Source of the DNA: Alviniconcha marisindica
Taxonomy: Eukaryota; Mollusca; Gastropoda; Provannidae
Length of the DNA stretch: 64,000 nucleotides
Assembly: GCA_018857735.1 (NCBI GenBank)
Contig: JABMCL010002049.1
Location: 62,001-126,000, forward strand
Direction: 5' to 3'
Below are positions 1 to 21,029 of this stretch, in pieces. The position numbers were made by a program, and so were the translations under genes. Under the pieces are notes generated by a model. The model had not been told where the DNA came from, did not search any database, and saw only the letters and a program-made list of their open reading frames with translations. The number at the start of each line of letters is the position of its first letter. Positions within the stretch are counted from its first letter, which is position 1.

Positions 1-9473
<9,473 letters not shown>

Positions 9474-11560
9474 CCCCTTCCCCGAGAGTCTTTGAGACCG
9501 GGGTTTATTTTTCAGCAACTCAAGGGAGACGTGCAAAGGGCTTTGATGGGAGAGACGGTGCTCACGTGTGCTGGTCTTTCTCCAGGGCTGTGGCTGTGAG
9601 TGAGCTTTGTTCAGGCATTGCGTTACACTGGTGGCCTTTTAAAAAATCTTAGTGCTGACTTTTTATCAAATCAGTAACTGTAAAGACAATTTATTGAGCC
9701 GTTTGACAACAACAACAACAAAAAGAGAAATTGTCATTTTTGGAAGCATTAGCAGATATTGACTGGATCGCCACATGTATGCTAAATCTCTTCTGTGTAC
9801 GTGTGTATGTATCAGAATGGGATGTGTACATACTTGTGAGGTTAGAACTGACTTGTTCATGAAATCATTGAGACTGGTTTGGGGTGGAATAGTCAGCTGG
9901 TGGCAATGGACTCATGTGGAACATTCTATGTGACAGTGTTGGTGGTCACCTGCTGCAGATTATGGATGTCCTGATGAGTTCTTGGGGACCAAAGCCCACA
10001 GCAGGGCACCTTAGGTACACAAACTCAGGTCCCCTCTGGTAAGATTCCAGCGCCATCAAGGGTTCTTTCTTTCCTTTAACCCATTCCATACCGTGGAACA
10101 AGTCCCTCATTTCCTGCAATTGTGCTTGCAATGCCCCTGATTCCAAAAACTCTACCTTTGTCGTCTTGGAGAGCACAGTCAAACTGAAACTGGTTTTAAA
10201 ATGAACTTCCTTCTGATGAAGAGAACTCTTATCACTTCCTGTGCATTGTGTTGATGTTCTAATCAGCCAAAAATGCGATGGTTAGTTAAAGAACTATTGG
10301 TTTTCTAAAGCACTGGCTGTAGACTTTTAATGGATGATGACAGTGAGCACAAAGTTGGTGCCTTGGGTGATGGGTGGGTGCTCGATTCTGAATAAATTTG
10401 GGAGGTTCTGAAACAGTCACTGGCTCTGATGTTGACAGTAGATGGTAGAGGTTGTGAAGATAGTTGCTGGTTCTGAAATAGTCGCCAGCTCTGGTGTTCA
10501 CGGTAGATGGCAGGGGTTGTGAAGTGAGTTGCTGGTTCTGAAATAGTCACCGGCTCTGATGTTGACAGTAGGTGTTAGGGGATGGATCTGTTGCTGGTGT
10601 TCACATTACTGAACCTTTTATGAAGTCATGAGGACACCATATGTTATTGGGTTTTGCTTCTGTGAACAGTTCTTAACTTACAACATGTATTATTATATAT
10701 ATGTATTGTGGGGTGTTTTTTTATCATGTCAGTTTTGGCTGCTGTATGTTGTGAACCTTCATGAAGTTTTATACTGTACAGTGTTATCAAAGTTGAGGAT
10801 ACTTGGCTCTCACCTGAAATCACAGTCAGGTGTGCAAGTTCTTGCTTTTTAGGCACGTTTTGATATTGTGACCAATCAAATTGCATTTGAAGTGGGTGCA
10901 GGCGCCTGTGTCATGCCTTGTTGAATAGTGGGAAAAGGTAGAGGGTGCCTCAGGACTGTTTGCATACCTTGCTGTAAAGAAGATACAGAAAAATTCAACC
11001 ATTTGCTTTTGTTGTTTGAAATCCATCACTGATTTTGTGCAGTATAATAATCAAAAGTATTCTAACTGTGATGCCTTACCATTAGCTGCTGGGTGTTCGT
11101 TTTGTGCACCGTACTGTTTGTTCCTTGTGCTGTCCACTTACAAGAGTTAATGTCAACTTGTGATTTGCTTGTTAAATAGTGACAAAAAAATATGAAAAGT
11201 GTACAAAACCTCCACCCCCTAGTCTTTATGCACCAGTCGTCTCCTTTTTTTGTGGTTGTTGGCCTTAAAACAAAAACAACAACAACAAAAAACATGGCTA
11301 GCATCAAACGTGGTGGCAGTTATTGTTGTTTTTGTTGAGGGGGGGGGGGGAATGTCACGGTGGAGAGGTTGTGGGTTCAGGTCAGTTGATGTTTGGAAGG
11401 GGGAGGCAGGGAATGTCACGGTGGAGAGGTTGTGGGTTCAGGTCAGTTCGGGCAATAACCGATAAATGGCTTAAAAGAGGTGTGGTCTTTGATTACGTTT
11501 ATGGCAGACCATGTAATTTCTGCAATGGATAAATAAAGTTATCTTGTAAAGGAAAGGGGG
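9474..11560 (+). other. TPCN1 3' UTR and downstream sequence, 3' end not resolved
   Basis: No further coding exon is visible. AATAAA hexamers on the + strand at 10391-10396 and 11532-11537 are candidate poly(A) signals; others lie near 17279 and 17933, so the true mRNA end is open. The stretch includes about three imperfect copies of a ~70 bp unit (10370-10580, with GGTTCTGAAATAGTCACCGG) and a two-copy repeat at 11336-11450 (GGTGGAGAGGTTGTGGGTTC). Confidence 0.4.
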
Positions 11561-12115
11561 TCTCTCACCAGGAACACCACTGTACTTTCACACAGACCCC
11601 CATTTCCCCTGTGGAGATAAACAGTGACTAGAATCCACAGCCCTTTCAGCTGCAGTGTTGGCTGTTGGGGTTCATTTTCAATTCAGTTCAATTGAAAATA
11701 CTTTATTGTCCGTTGCAATCATAACAATTAAACAGAACTTTTTCTTCGCTCACACCAGACCAGCTCTGCCACATTGAAACATGAAGGGAATGGAGAAGAA
11801 AGGTTGTCTTAAAAGAAAGCTGGACTCTCATCAGGAGCACCACTGTATTTCCGCACAGACCCCATGTTCCCCTGTTGAGGTAAACAATCACCAGAATCCA
11901 CAGCCCTTTCTGCTGCAGTGTTGGGGTTCATTTTCATTGAAACATGAAGGAAATGGTGTTGGAGAAAAAAGGGCGTCTTAAAAGAAAGGTGGACTGTCAT
12001 CAGGAGCACCACTGTATTTTCACACAGACCCCATGTTCTGATCCTCTGCGGAGGTAAACAATGACCAGAATCCACAGCCCTTTCAGCTGCAGTGTACAGC
12101 ATTGGTTCTGTAGGG
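11560..12115. repeat. Three-copy long tandem repeat
   Basis: Three imperfect copies beginning near 11564, 11826 and 11996. Each includes AGGAGCACCACTGTATTT, CACACAGACCCC and CCAGAATCCACAGCCCTTTC. No protein is supported. Confidence 0.8.
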
Positions 12116-12499
12116 TAGGATGTTGGGTTGGACATTGCTCAGTGCTGAGATATTACTTGTTTTACGTGTTGACTTGTAAACAAAAAGATGTGGATTTTGC
12201 TGGTCATTTTTCACAGATTTTTAATGGGTACATCAGAGTTGTTGGTGGTTTTTTTTGTGTTTTTTTGAAGCAGTCATATTTTAGATGTGTCCTTTTCTGC
12301 TGTTTATTTTTGTGGCATTGAATTTAAAATCTGCTGGGTTATTTCCTGGCTAGGCTGTTGGGTGTGCTGTGCTGTAAATAGTGTGGGTTTGGTTCTTGGT
12401 TATTTATTTGTGCTGAAATCAGATTATATTTATCATGTTCAGAGGTGCCAGTCATCCTTACATAGCCATGGTTTTTTTTCTTCTTCCCCAGCCAGAGTT

Positions 12500-12925
12500 A
12501 TTTGATATTATTTTCCTGCCAGTTATTTGATATTATTTTCCTGTCATTCTAAATTTGTGAGAGACTGATGGATATGTTATTTTTCCTGTGATTCTAAATT
12601 TGTCAGAGATTGATGGATATGTTATCTTCCTGTCATTCTGAATTTATCAGACTGATGGATATGTTATTTTACCTGTCATTCTGAATTTATCAGACTGATG
12701 GATATGTTATTTTACCTGTCATTCTGAATTTGTCAGACTGATGGATATGTTATTTTACCTGTCATTCTGAATTTGTCAGACTGATGGATATATTTATTTT
12801 ACCCGTGATTATAAATTTGTCAGAGACTGATGGATATGTTATTTTACCTGTGATTCTGAATTTGTCAGAAACTGATGGATATGTTATTTGCCTGTCATTC
12901 TGAATTTGTCAGAGACTGATGGACA
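12500..12925. repeat. ~42 bp minisatellite
   Basis: About nine copies of a unit containing GATGGATATGTTATTTTACC and TGTCATTCTGAATTTGTCAG. It is AT-rich and intergenic. Confidence 0.93.
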
Positions 12926-13600
12926 GAGACCAGGCGTGTCGCCAGCCATGTGTATAGCAGATGGCAAACTGACAACATACCTGTGCCAAGTAAACTCACA
13001 TGACGGCACCTGCCAACCAGAAGCGTATGCTGGACTGTAGCTAGTCATGTAATTCTTGAGAGGAAGCCATCACCTACGTTGCCACAGACTGGTCCCTCAG
13101 GTGTGTTTTTTATCAGCTGACTGCAAAGAAGAGTGAAATCAGCAGATGTGACTGGAACCAGCTGGGAAAGCAGCTGCATCATAGGGCTGAGGGGAAAATT
13201 GCAGATTATCCAATTAACCTCCAAGTGGTAAAAAATGTCCCCGGTGAACGATTCAGTGGGTTGACACCACTGCACAATTACGTAGACTTTCAGTCGCTGT
13301 TGCATATCACTTAACCCTTTCATTTCCAACTATTTCATGTTTCTGATGCAATTTCCTTCCAAGGTCAGTATGAAGAAAAGGCTAAGCTGACCAAAACGAC
13401 TGCTTCTGAGGACTGTGTACGTCAGAGTATGTCAACGCTGGAATTCAGTCAGGAAGTCATGTGATGTCCTATGTAGTTACTACTTGGTTCTTAATGTCCT
13501 CGGATGTCAGATGACATATTAGGGAATGTAGTTAGATGGAAAACTCTTTATTAAGGACAGCATATGACATTCTGAGGGTGATAAAGATGTGGGGCTGAAT
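12926..13600. other. Intergenic stretch, no gene seen
   Basis: No family resemblance or credible splice structure. Near 13485-13530 the text GGTTCTTAATGTCCTCGGAT, then GATGACATATTAGGGA, matches the start of the insertion at 18677, so a fragment of that dispersed repeat is present. Confidence 0.5.
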
Positions 13601-13604
13601 GGGT

Positions 13605-14140
13605 TAATATAGACTATGTTTATGTAGGGCTTGCATGGCTGTTTCATGTTTCCTAATATAGACCATGTTTATGCAGGGCTTTTATGACCGTACCATGGTA
13701 CAGTATAGACCATGTTTATGCAGGGCTTTAGTAATTGTTTCATGTTACTTAAAATAGACCAAGTTTATGCAGGACATTTATGACAGTTCCATGTTACTTC
13801 ATATAGACCATGTTTATGTTGGGCTTTAGTAACTGTTCCATGTTACCTAATATAGACTATGTTTATGCAGGGCTATAATAGCTGTTCCGTGATACTTAAT
13901 GTAGACCATGTTTATGTATGGCATTAGTGATTATGTTACTTAATATAGATCATGTTTATGCATGGCTTTAATGACCGTTCCATGTTATTTAATATAGACC
14001 ATGTTTATGTTGGGCTGAAATGACCATTCCGCGGTCCTTAATATAGACCATATTTATGCAGGGCTTTGGTGACTGTTTCATGTTATTTAACATGTACCAT
14101 GCATATGTAGGATTGTAATGACTGTTTTATATTATTTAAT
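13605..14140. repeat. ~55 bp minisatellite
   Basis: About nine degenerate copies of a unit with TAATATAGACCATGTTTATG, CAGGGCTTTA and TGACTGTTCCATGTTA. Unit length varies by several bases. Confidence 0.9.
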
Positions 14141-14199
14141 ATGTGTGACTCATTAGCCTTACAACTTACTTGATCACTGTTCATTCTTTACCAGAAGGA

Positions 14200-14600
14200 G
14201 ACAAGCCATGTGGACCACCCCACTCTGTCAGTCAAAAAGCATGGGAAACACCTGCCAGCCAGTCAGTGGTTGTATATTAATTAATGAAGCTAAGTCTGGC
14301 AAGCCCGTCCCTAATAAACCCACGGTTTCTGTGGATGTAAAGCAACACTTCAACCAGTCTGGCAACAAAAACAGAGCTCAGGAGCTGTGTGAAAGTCGAA
14401 GTGGCTGTCCTGGGCTCCCATCCCTAATAAGCCTACAGTTTCTGTGGATGTAAAGCAACTCTTCAACAACAACAACAGCAACAAAAACAGAGCCCGGGAG
14501 CTTTGTGAAAGTTGAAGTGGCCGTCCTGGGCTCCCATCCCTAATAAACCTATGGTTTCTGTGTACGTAAAGCAACACTCAACCAACCAAGGCAACAAAAC
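14200..14600. repeat. Tandem copies of a dispersed repeat segment
   Basis: Three copies of a segment of about 120 bp containing CCCTAATAAACC, GTTTCTGTGGATGTAAAGCA and AGCTCAGGAGCTGTGTGAAA. Single related copies occur at about 18740-18845 (opposite orientation) and 55060-55155. A shorter match is at 37690-37730. This is a dispersed family locally tandemised here. Confidence 0.65.
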
Positions 14601-15214
14601 CACTCCCACTCATTTGGGGCAGACTTGAGGACAGAGCGTACAGTCATTGGTTTATCTCAGGGTGTCCTGGACAAAATTTTGCAAGTCTATTGCCATCTGT
14701 TTTTACTGTGATTGGGTTTATGTCGTTTGGTTGGTTGATACAGTGAACAATTTTTACATGGAGATATACAGAATTATGCAAGTTTTATGCACTGCTAGTC
14801 TTCATAAGGACTCGATAACTGGCTAGATGTACTTCCAGTTTACCTTCTTTTCGTTTTTTCTGTATGAGAGCTGGTAGAAATGTTTGTAGCCCCCATGAGC
14901 CACATCCATGAAATTTGTGCACAACTGCACGTGCCTTTTGGAAGATTACATACACAATTCCATTTCTGGTGCCCTTTTTTTTTAAGAGGTCATCAAGTAT
15001 CAAAGTGACAAACCTTTTTTAAATTTTTTAATGGATTGAGTGCTGTGCTGTTATTCAATATGTGAAGATTAAAGGCTGAAATCCCAAAGTCTTTCACAAG
15101 GACATGGCTGAGACTCATGGGGAGAATGCTCCATCTCACGCCATAGTCCAAGGTAGTCGTCAGAATTTCAACGAGGAAGAGACAGCATTCAAGATAACCT
15201 GCGTCGTGAAAGAC

Positions 15215-15435
15215 CTGCAAGCACCATGAACTAAGAAATGATTGCCAGAAACTGTGACCCTAGCTAGCTATGGCTGAACGGTGAAAGACCGGCAAGCACC
15301 ATGAACCAAGAAATGATTGCCGGAAACTGTGACCCTAGCTAGCTATGGCTGAACAGTGAAAGACCTGCAAGCACCATGAACCAAGAAATGATTGCCGGAA
15401 ACTGTGACCCTAGCTGGCTATGGCTGACCAGTGGC
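15215..15435. repeat. 76 bp tandem repeat, about 3 copies
   Basis: Three nearly identical copies of a unit with GTGAAAGACCTGCAAGCACC, AAGAAATGATTGCCGGAAAC and CCCTAGCTAGCTATGGCTGA. High identity suggests recent duplication. Confidence 0.93.
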
Positions 15436-15832
15436 TGACTTCCAGGCTCATAGCCACTACCCTGAGCATCTCACACTCAAGCGTTCTTCACATTTTGACC
15501 AAAGAACTGGCTGTGAGGAAAGTGTCAGCGAGATGGGTCCCCAAACTTCTGACTGATGCTCAAAGCATGTAGAATTCAGCATCTCTGACAGTATGTGCCG
15601 ATTTGAAGGAGATCCAGCTGACTGGCTGAACAGATTTTTGCCTAGGGATGAAGCAACTTGCAATTGTTTCAACAGCTGTTGAATATAATACATATTTTTT
15701 GTACAGATAAATACGCTCTTTTTTTTTCTCTGTCTTTTTTCTCTCACCTTTGTGAAGTGAGGCCAGATAACTGAATTAAGTTTGAAAATTTCAGGGGGGA
15801 AAAGTTTTTACTGTGACCTTTATACATTGTGT

Positions 15833-16015
15833 AATGGCAGTGAATGACAAGATTTATGTGGATGTTTGTGTAATCAGTGTTTTGGTTTCTTTATGGCGGT
15901 GAATGACAAGATTTAAGTGGATGTTTGTGTGATCAGTGTTTTTGTTTCTTTATGGCAGTGAATGACAAGATTTAAGTGGAGGTTTGTGTCATCTGTGTTT
16001 TTGTTTCTTTTGGAC
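15833..16015. repeat. ~63 bp tandem repeat, 3 copies
   Basis: Three copies of a unit with GGCAGTGAATGACAAGATTT, GTGGATGTTTGTGTGATCAG and TGTTTTTGTTTCTTTATGG. Confidence 0.92.
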
Positions 16016-17984
16016 AGTAGCCTGTATCCATCTCCTGGGTGTTGTTTTTTTGACACATACTGGACATATGTGCCAAAAGTGATAAGCCAACTGTGCCTTT
16101 GGGTGTATTAGAAATTATCCCTTGTTTATGACACTCAATGAAAATCTTCACTTTTTGCAGGCTTGGGGGTTGGGGGGAGGGGGGGTGGGGGGGGAGTTAT
16201 GTGTGCTGTAAATTGGGGGTATTTGACAAGGACTATATTCCTATGTGTCAGCATTTGCGTGAGAGTAAGGGGTTGTGCATGATGGTAAGAAACGTTTTAT
16301 CGCATGTAGTTAAAATGAAAGTCAGAGGGAGTTTCAAGGTGCTGTATCACATGCATTGTGCTATACAACCATATCAAGTTCTTCCTCAGAACATTGGGAA
16401 CAAACCCCATTAACTTGCTATGAAAAATGGATTTAATTTATAAAAAAAATTAAATTACAAAGCCTAAAATACTTACTCTTAAACTGTGCAGTATCATTGT
16501 TTAATATTATGACTTTGGAGTGGGGTGTGCAAAAGGTGCACTCTGATTTGCCACAAGGTGTCGCCAGATTGGATAGGCTAGGCCAATGACCTGCCAACTG
16601 TAAATACAACTGCACAAGGAATGTACAGCAGTGTGGCCAGCAGACTCCAAGCATTGGTTTACAGCATCTTTCCTCCAAAGTGTCAAAAAGTAGGGTATGG
16701 TGCGTGTGGCCAGTACCACGAAAACTCCATCTTGCTATGTCATTTTTGTTACCAATGCCGTTGTATGTTATCAGTAAAGCTAATGTTACAGACAGTGTGA
16801 GACTTACCACAGACGGTGTGTGTGTGGCTAGTAGCATCAAAGGTCCATCTTGCCATGGTCATTTTTGTTACCAATACCATTTTGTGCTAACGTTCGAGAC
16901 TTGCCATAGACACACTGTGCTAGGTTAGCTTACATATCAAGGAAAAGACTGAATAACTGCTGTTGAGAAGAACAAGCAGTGAAGAACAGGGCAAACATAC
17001 CAAACGAAGAATGGACATAGATACACAAAAAACACATTTTGATAGATACATGTTCATCAGAAATGACCTGTCAAAACATTACGTTTTTTTGTGTGTGTCT
17101 TGTCTTCATTTAGTATGTTTGCCTTGTTCTGGATAGCTGTGTTCTGCTCAAAGGAGAAGGGGCAGAAATAAAACAAAAGTGCAATATCTGATTTAAAAAT
17201 GGTGCCAGTTGTTAAAACCATTGCAGTAAATCCTGGCACAGCGTCATTGTTGACTGTCTTTGTTTTGTTTTTCAGAAAGCAATAAACTTTTATTTTTGGT
17301 GTTGTCCATATTTATTGATGAAGTGATTTTATTCGTAGACTTGTGTTAAAAAACAAACAACAAATGTGCCTTTACATGAACGATGAACTTGTGGATGCAA
17401 AACGGCAAGCTAGGCAGGTTCATGAACTTGGCATGTTGTGGGATTACACCCCCCCCCCCCCCCTCACCAGTTCTCTTCCACACGCACACACACAATCAAT
17501 ATCAGTCCTCCAGAGATTCAGATGTTGAAATACAGGCAAATCATAGTTTGCGACATCATCTTTGGGTAAAGCGTAACTTTTTTGTGGAGCACACTACACT
17601 GTGAAGGACTTTCCTGTGTCAATAACGCGCCATAGATTCATGAAAACAAATTGCAGAAGTTATCAAAATACATTGCTGGAATTGTAATAAAGTAGCAGGT
17701 TCATGCCATGTTGATTGAAACTGCTATTTTATAACAGCTACTGACCGTTTTAAAACACAAAATGTTTTATTATGTATGTGAAAGAGTTTTAAGATGATTT
17801 AGTACAGTTCCGTTTTTTCCTGTACACTAGTATACTCTTACCTTTGTTGTGTTGAGCTGTCTGCTTGTCCATTTTACTGTGGAATTCAAGTGACCCAAGA
17901 GACAAATTTTCATTTTATGCTTTTATTATGAATAATAAAGTTCTTTTGTATTGGTATTTGTATTTGAAACATGGATCGAGACGA
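16016..17984. other. Intergenic stretch, no gene seen
   Basis: No recognisable coding exon. It contains G-rich tracts at 16162-16196, a two-copy ~140 bp duplication around 16670-16900 (sharing CCATCTTGCCATGG-like text and TCATTTTTGTTACCAATRCC), a run of 15 C at 17449-17463, and AATAAA hexamers near 17279 and 17933. The longest open frame, on the minus strand, is unlike any protein I know. Confidence 0.5.
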
Positions 17985-19906
17985 ACATACACACTTACAA
18001 TGAGTTATAAAATAGGCAGACATTAACACATTCAGTGAGAGAAACACGGATCAAGAGCCATATATGTACACATACAATGAGTAATAACATAGCTGGACAC
18101 TGATACAGACATTCGGAGACAAAGAGTGAAAGAAACACGGATGAATCAAGAGACGTACATACATATATACATGTACAATGAGTAAAATAATTTAGCCGGA
18201 CACTTATACAGACATTCAGAGACAAAGAGAGAAACACAGATCAAGATACCTACATATATGCTTATGATGAATGACAATATCGCCGGACACTGATCCAGAC
18301 ATTCAGAGTGAAAGACAGATATACGGATCAAGAGACTTACATATACATATATATACAATATAGCCAAACATTGATACATTCAGCGAGAAAAAGAGAAACA
18401 TGGATGGATTCAACAGACGAACATATACAATGAGTGATTCTATAGCCAGACACTTGTACAGATGTTCTGACAGAAAAACATGAATGGATCAAAAGACATA
18501 CATATACACATACAATCAGTGATAATATAGTCACTGATGCAGACATTCAGAGGGAAACACAAAGAAACACGGATCTAGAGACATCCATATACACATACAA
18601 TGAGTTAGAATATAGCCAGACACTCATACATACAGAGATAAAGAAACATGGCTGGATCAAGAGACAGACATATACAGGTAGGTAATGTTGCTTAATGTCC
18701 TCAGATGTCAGTTGACATATTAGGGACAAGCTGAGACCAATGCCGAAACATGGTTCGGTATAGCTTTACATCTACGGAAACCAGAAGGCTCATTAGGACG
18801 AACAGCCCAGGACAGCCACCTCGACTCTCACACAGCTCCTGAACTATGTGTGTGGTACATATACACATACAGTGAGTGATAATATAGCCGAACACTGATC
18901 CAGACATTCAGAGATAAAGAGAGAGAAACACGGTTTAGGAGACGACCATATACACATACAAAGAGTGATAAAATAGCGGGACACAGATACAGACATTCAG
19001 AGAGAAAGAGTGGGAAATGCAGATCAAGAGACGTACATATATACTTGCGAGTGATAATATAGCTGGACACTGATACAGACATTTGGAGACAAAGAATGAA
19101 AGAAAAACAGATGTATTAGGAGACATACATAGACATGTACAATGAGTAAAATTATACAGCCGGATACGGATACTGACAGTGAGAGAGAGAGAGAGGCAGA
19201 AATGCGGATCAAGCGGCATACATACACGTTCAGTGGGTGACAATATAGCAGGCATTCAGAGAGAAAAAGAGGGGGAAATACACATGGATCAAGAGGCATC
19301 CATATAAACATACAATGAGTGATCTTGTAACCGGACATGGATACAATTATTCAGAGAGAAGAGAAACACAGATCAAGACATGTACACATACAATGAGTCA
19401 TAATAAAGGTGAACACTGATAGATGTTTAAAGAAAAAGAGAGAGAAACAAGAGATGCACATATACACACAGAATGAGCGACAATATAACTGGACACTGAT
19501 ACAGATATTCTGAAAAAAGAGACAAACCTGGATCAGGAGACGTACACGTACACAAAGAACGAGTAATAAAATTGCTGCACACTGATACCAAAATTCAGAG
19601 TGGAAGAGAGAGACACAGATCAAGAGATGGACATATACATGTAGAATGAGTAATAATACAATTGAATGCTCATACAGACATTCAGAGACAAAAACAAAAA
19701 CTCAATCAAGAGGATGTACATATATATACACATGCAATATCCACACAGAATGAGTGATAATGTCGCTGAACATTAATATCTACATTCAGAGAGAAAAAGA
19801 CGAACACAGATCAAGAGACATACATATAGATGTAGAATGTGTCATAATATAGCCAGACACTCATACAGACATTCAGAGTGAGAGAGCAAAACACGCATTG
19901 TTCAAG
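17985..19906. repeat. Satellite of about 20 copies of a ~88 bp unit
   Basis: The unit contains ACACATACAATGAGTGATAA, TATAGCCGGACACTGATACA and GACATTCAGAGAGAAAGAGA, then AACACGGATCAAGAGACATA. Unit length is about 80-105 bp with many point differences. It is interrupted at 18677-18856 and 19907-20850, and one more unit follows at 20851-20915. Minus-strand frames rich in Cys, Ser and Leu across it are artefacts. Confidence 0.95.
18677..18856. mobile_element. Short dispersed-repeat insertion within the satellite
   Basis: About 180 bp unlike the satellite is flanked by the 8 bp direct repeat ACATATAC (18669-18676 and 18857-18864), consistent with a target-site duplication. It begins with AGGTAGGTAATG followed by TGCTTAATGTCCTCAGATGT (also near 13490). 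It ends with a segment related to 14200-14600 in reverse. It has no clear inverted ends, so a SINE-like element is likeliest. Confidence 0.6.
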
Positions 19907-20850
19907 CAGGAACGGGAATTGGTTGAAGGAAAAACTGAAATCCAGAGGAATTTGGGGGCATGCCCCCTCCCCCTCCTTTCCCCAAAAGATCAAAATCAAT
20001 GCAGTCTGAGGCTATCCTGAGGTCAGTTTTATGGAAATAAAGTTCAACTTTTTTGTCCTCACCACCACCAACTGGAACCACATCAGTGACAACCAGGTCA
20101 AGGCCCCCATGCTTCAAAACTTCAAATGACTGATCTCTACCTTAAGCACCATCTAACTCGAATGCACTCTCCTCTGGTCACATCTAAACTGAAGGTTAGG
20201 TCCTGTGATGTATGCAGTCAAGATCAAGAACTGCAACATCACGAAACCATGCGCTGGTGTGTTCCAGGCTCCTTTATCTCCTCACAAACTTTCACTTCCA
20301 CCTCAACTGGTCATCTTGCGCAGTGACCTTCATCATACTGAAAAGTATGTCACTGTTTGGGGTTGTGCAGCAGTTTTTGTTTTTTGTTTTTTAAACCACA
20401 CCAGATTTTTACGTCTTGTATTGACTAGACCAATCCGGAGACCATTTACCGATATCCACTCCCATTTATTGGCGTAGCTGCTGTCGTCAATTTTTTTGCC
20501 ATGGTTTTCAACTTGAACAACCATTATGATGAATCTTTCACTTTCAGAACTGTTGGAATATTTGCTTTTTCTCACCTGAAACATGGTGCAGAAGTGTGTA
20601 GGAATGACTGCGTTCAAGCCTACTGCCTGCCTGCAAGAGTAACAGCAGCGGCTGTGTTCACAATTAAGTGACTTAAACAGGCCATAGCCATGTGAGAACA
20701 CTCTCCGATTGTTTCGTGTGGAAATAAAATCGGTGCTCTTCTTTTTTGGTGTGTGTGTGTGTGTTGTTTTGTACCCCCAATTTCTTTTCCACGCGGACAT
20801 TTATTTTTCTCTGCAGAAATTTGCGTTTTCACAGACAATTCCCATGCCTG
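19907..20850. mobile_element. TIR DNA transposon (probably non-autonomous) inside the satellite
   Basis: The left end reads CAGGAACGGGAATTG (19907-19921). The right end, on the other strand, reads CAGGCATGGGAATTG (20850 back to 20836). The two match at 13 of 15 positions. The element is bounded on both sides by TTCAAG (19901-19906 and 20851-20856), consistent with a 6 bp target-site duplication, and satellite continues directly on either side. Length is 944 bp. No transposase was recognised. A 155-codon minus-strand frame (20333-20800) is unlike anything I know. The superfamily is unresolved, since hAT and P elements usually give 8 bp duplications. Confidence 0.7.
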
Positions 20851-21029
20851 TTCAAGAGATGTACGTATACACATCCAAAGAGTGATCACATAGCCGGACA
20901 CTCATGCAACATGGAAAAATTCAAAAGTATTTTTTTTTTTTAAACAACCCCAAAAGGTTTGCAGTGATGCAGCATGCAATGTATGACAATGACCCAACAC
21001 TTCCCAATAATATGCAAACAAACAGTGTG

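Noticed and set aside
16433..16840. 135-codon minus-strand frame
   Set aside because: No family resemblance, no splice context, and it overlaps a two-copy duplication; consistent with chance.
17995..19999. Chain of Cys/Ser/Leu-rich minus-strand frames
   Set aside because: They coincide with the ~88 bp satellite, shift frame with monomer length and show no conserved domain or splice logic.
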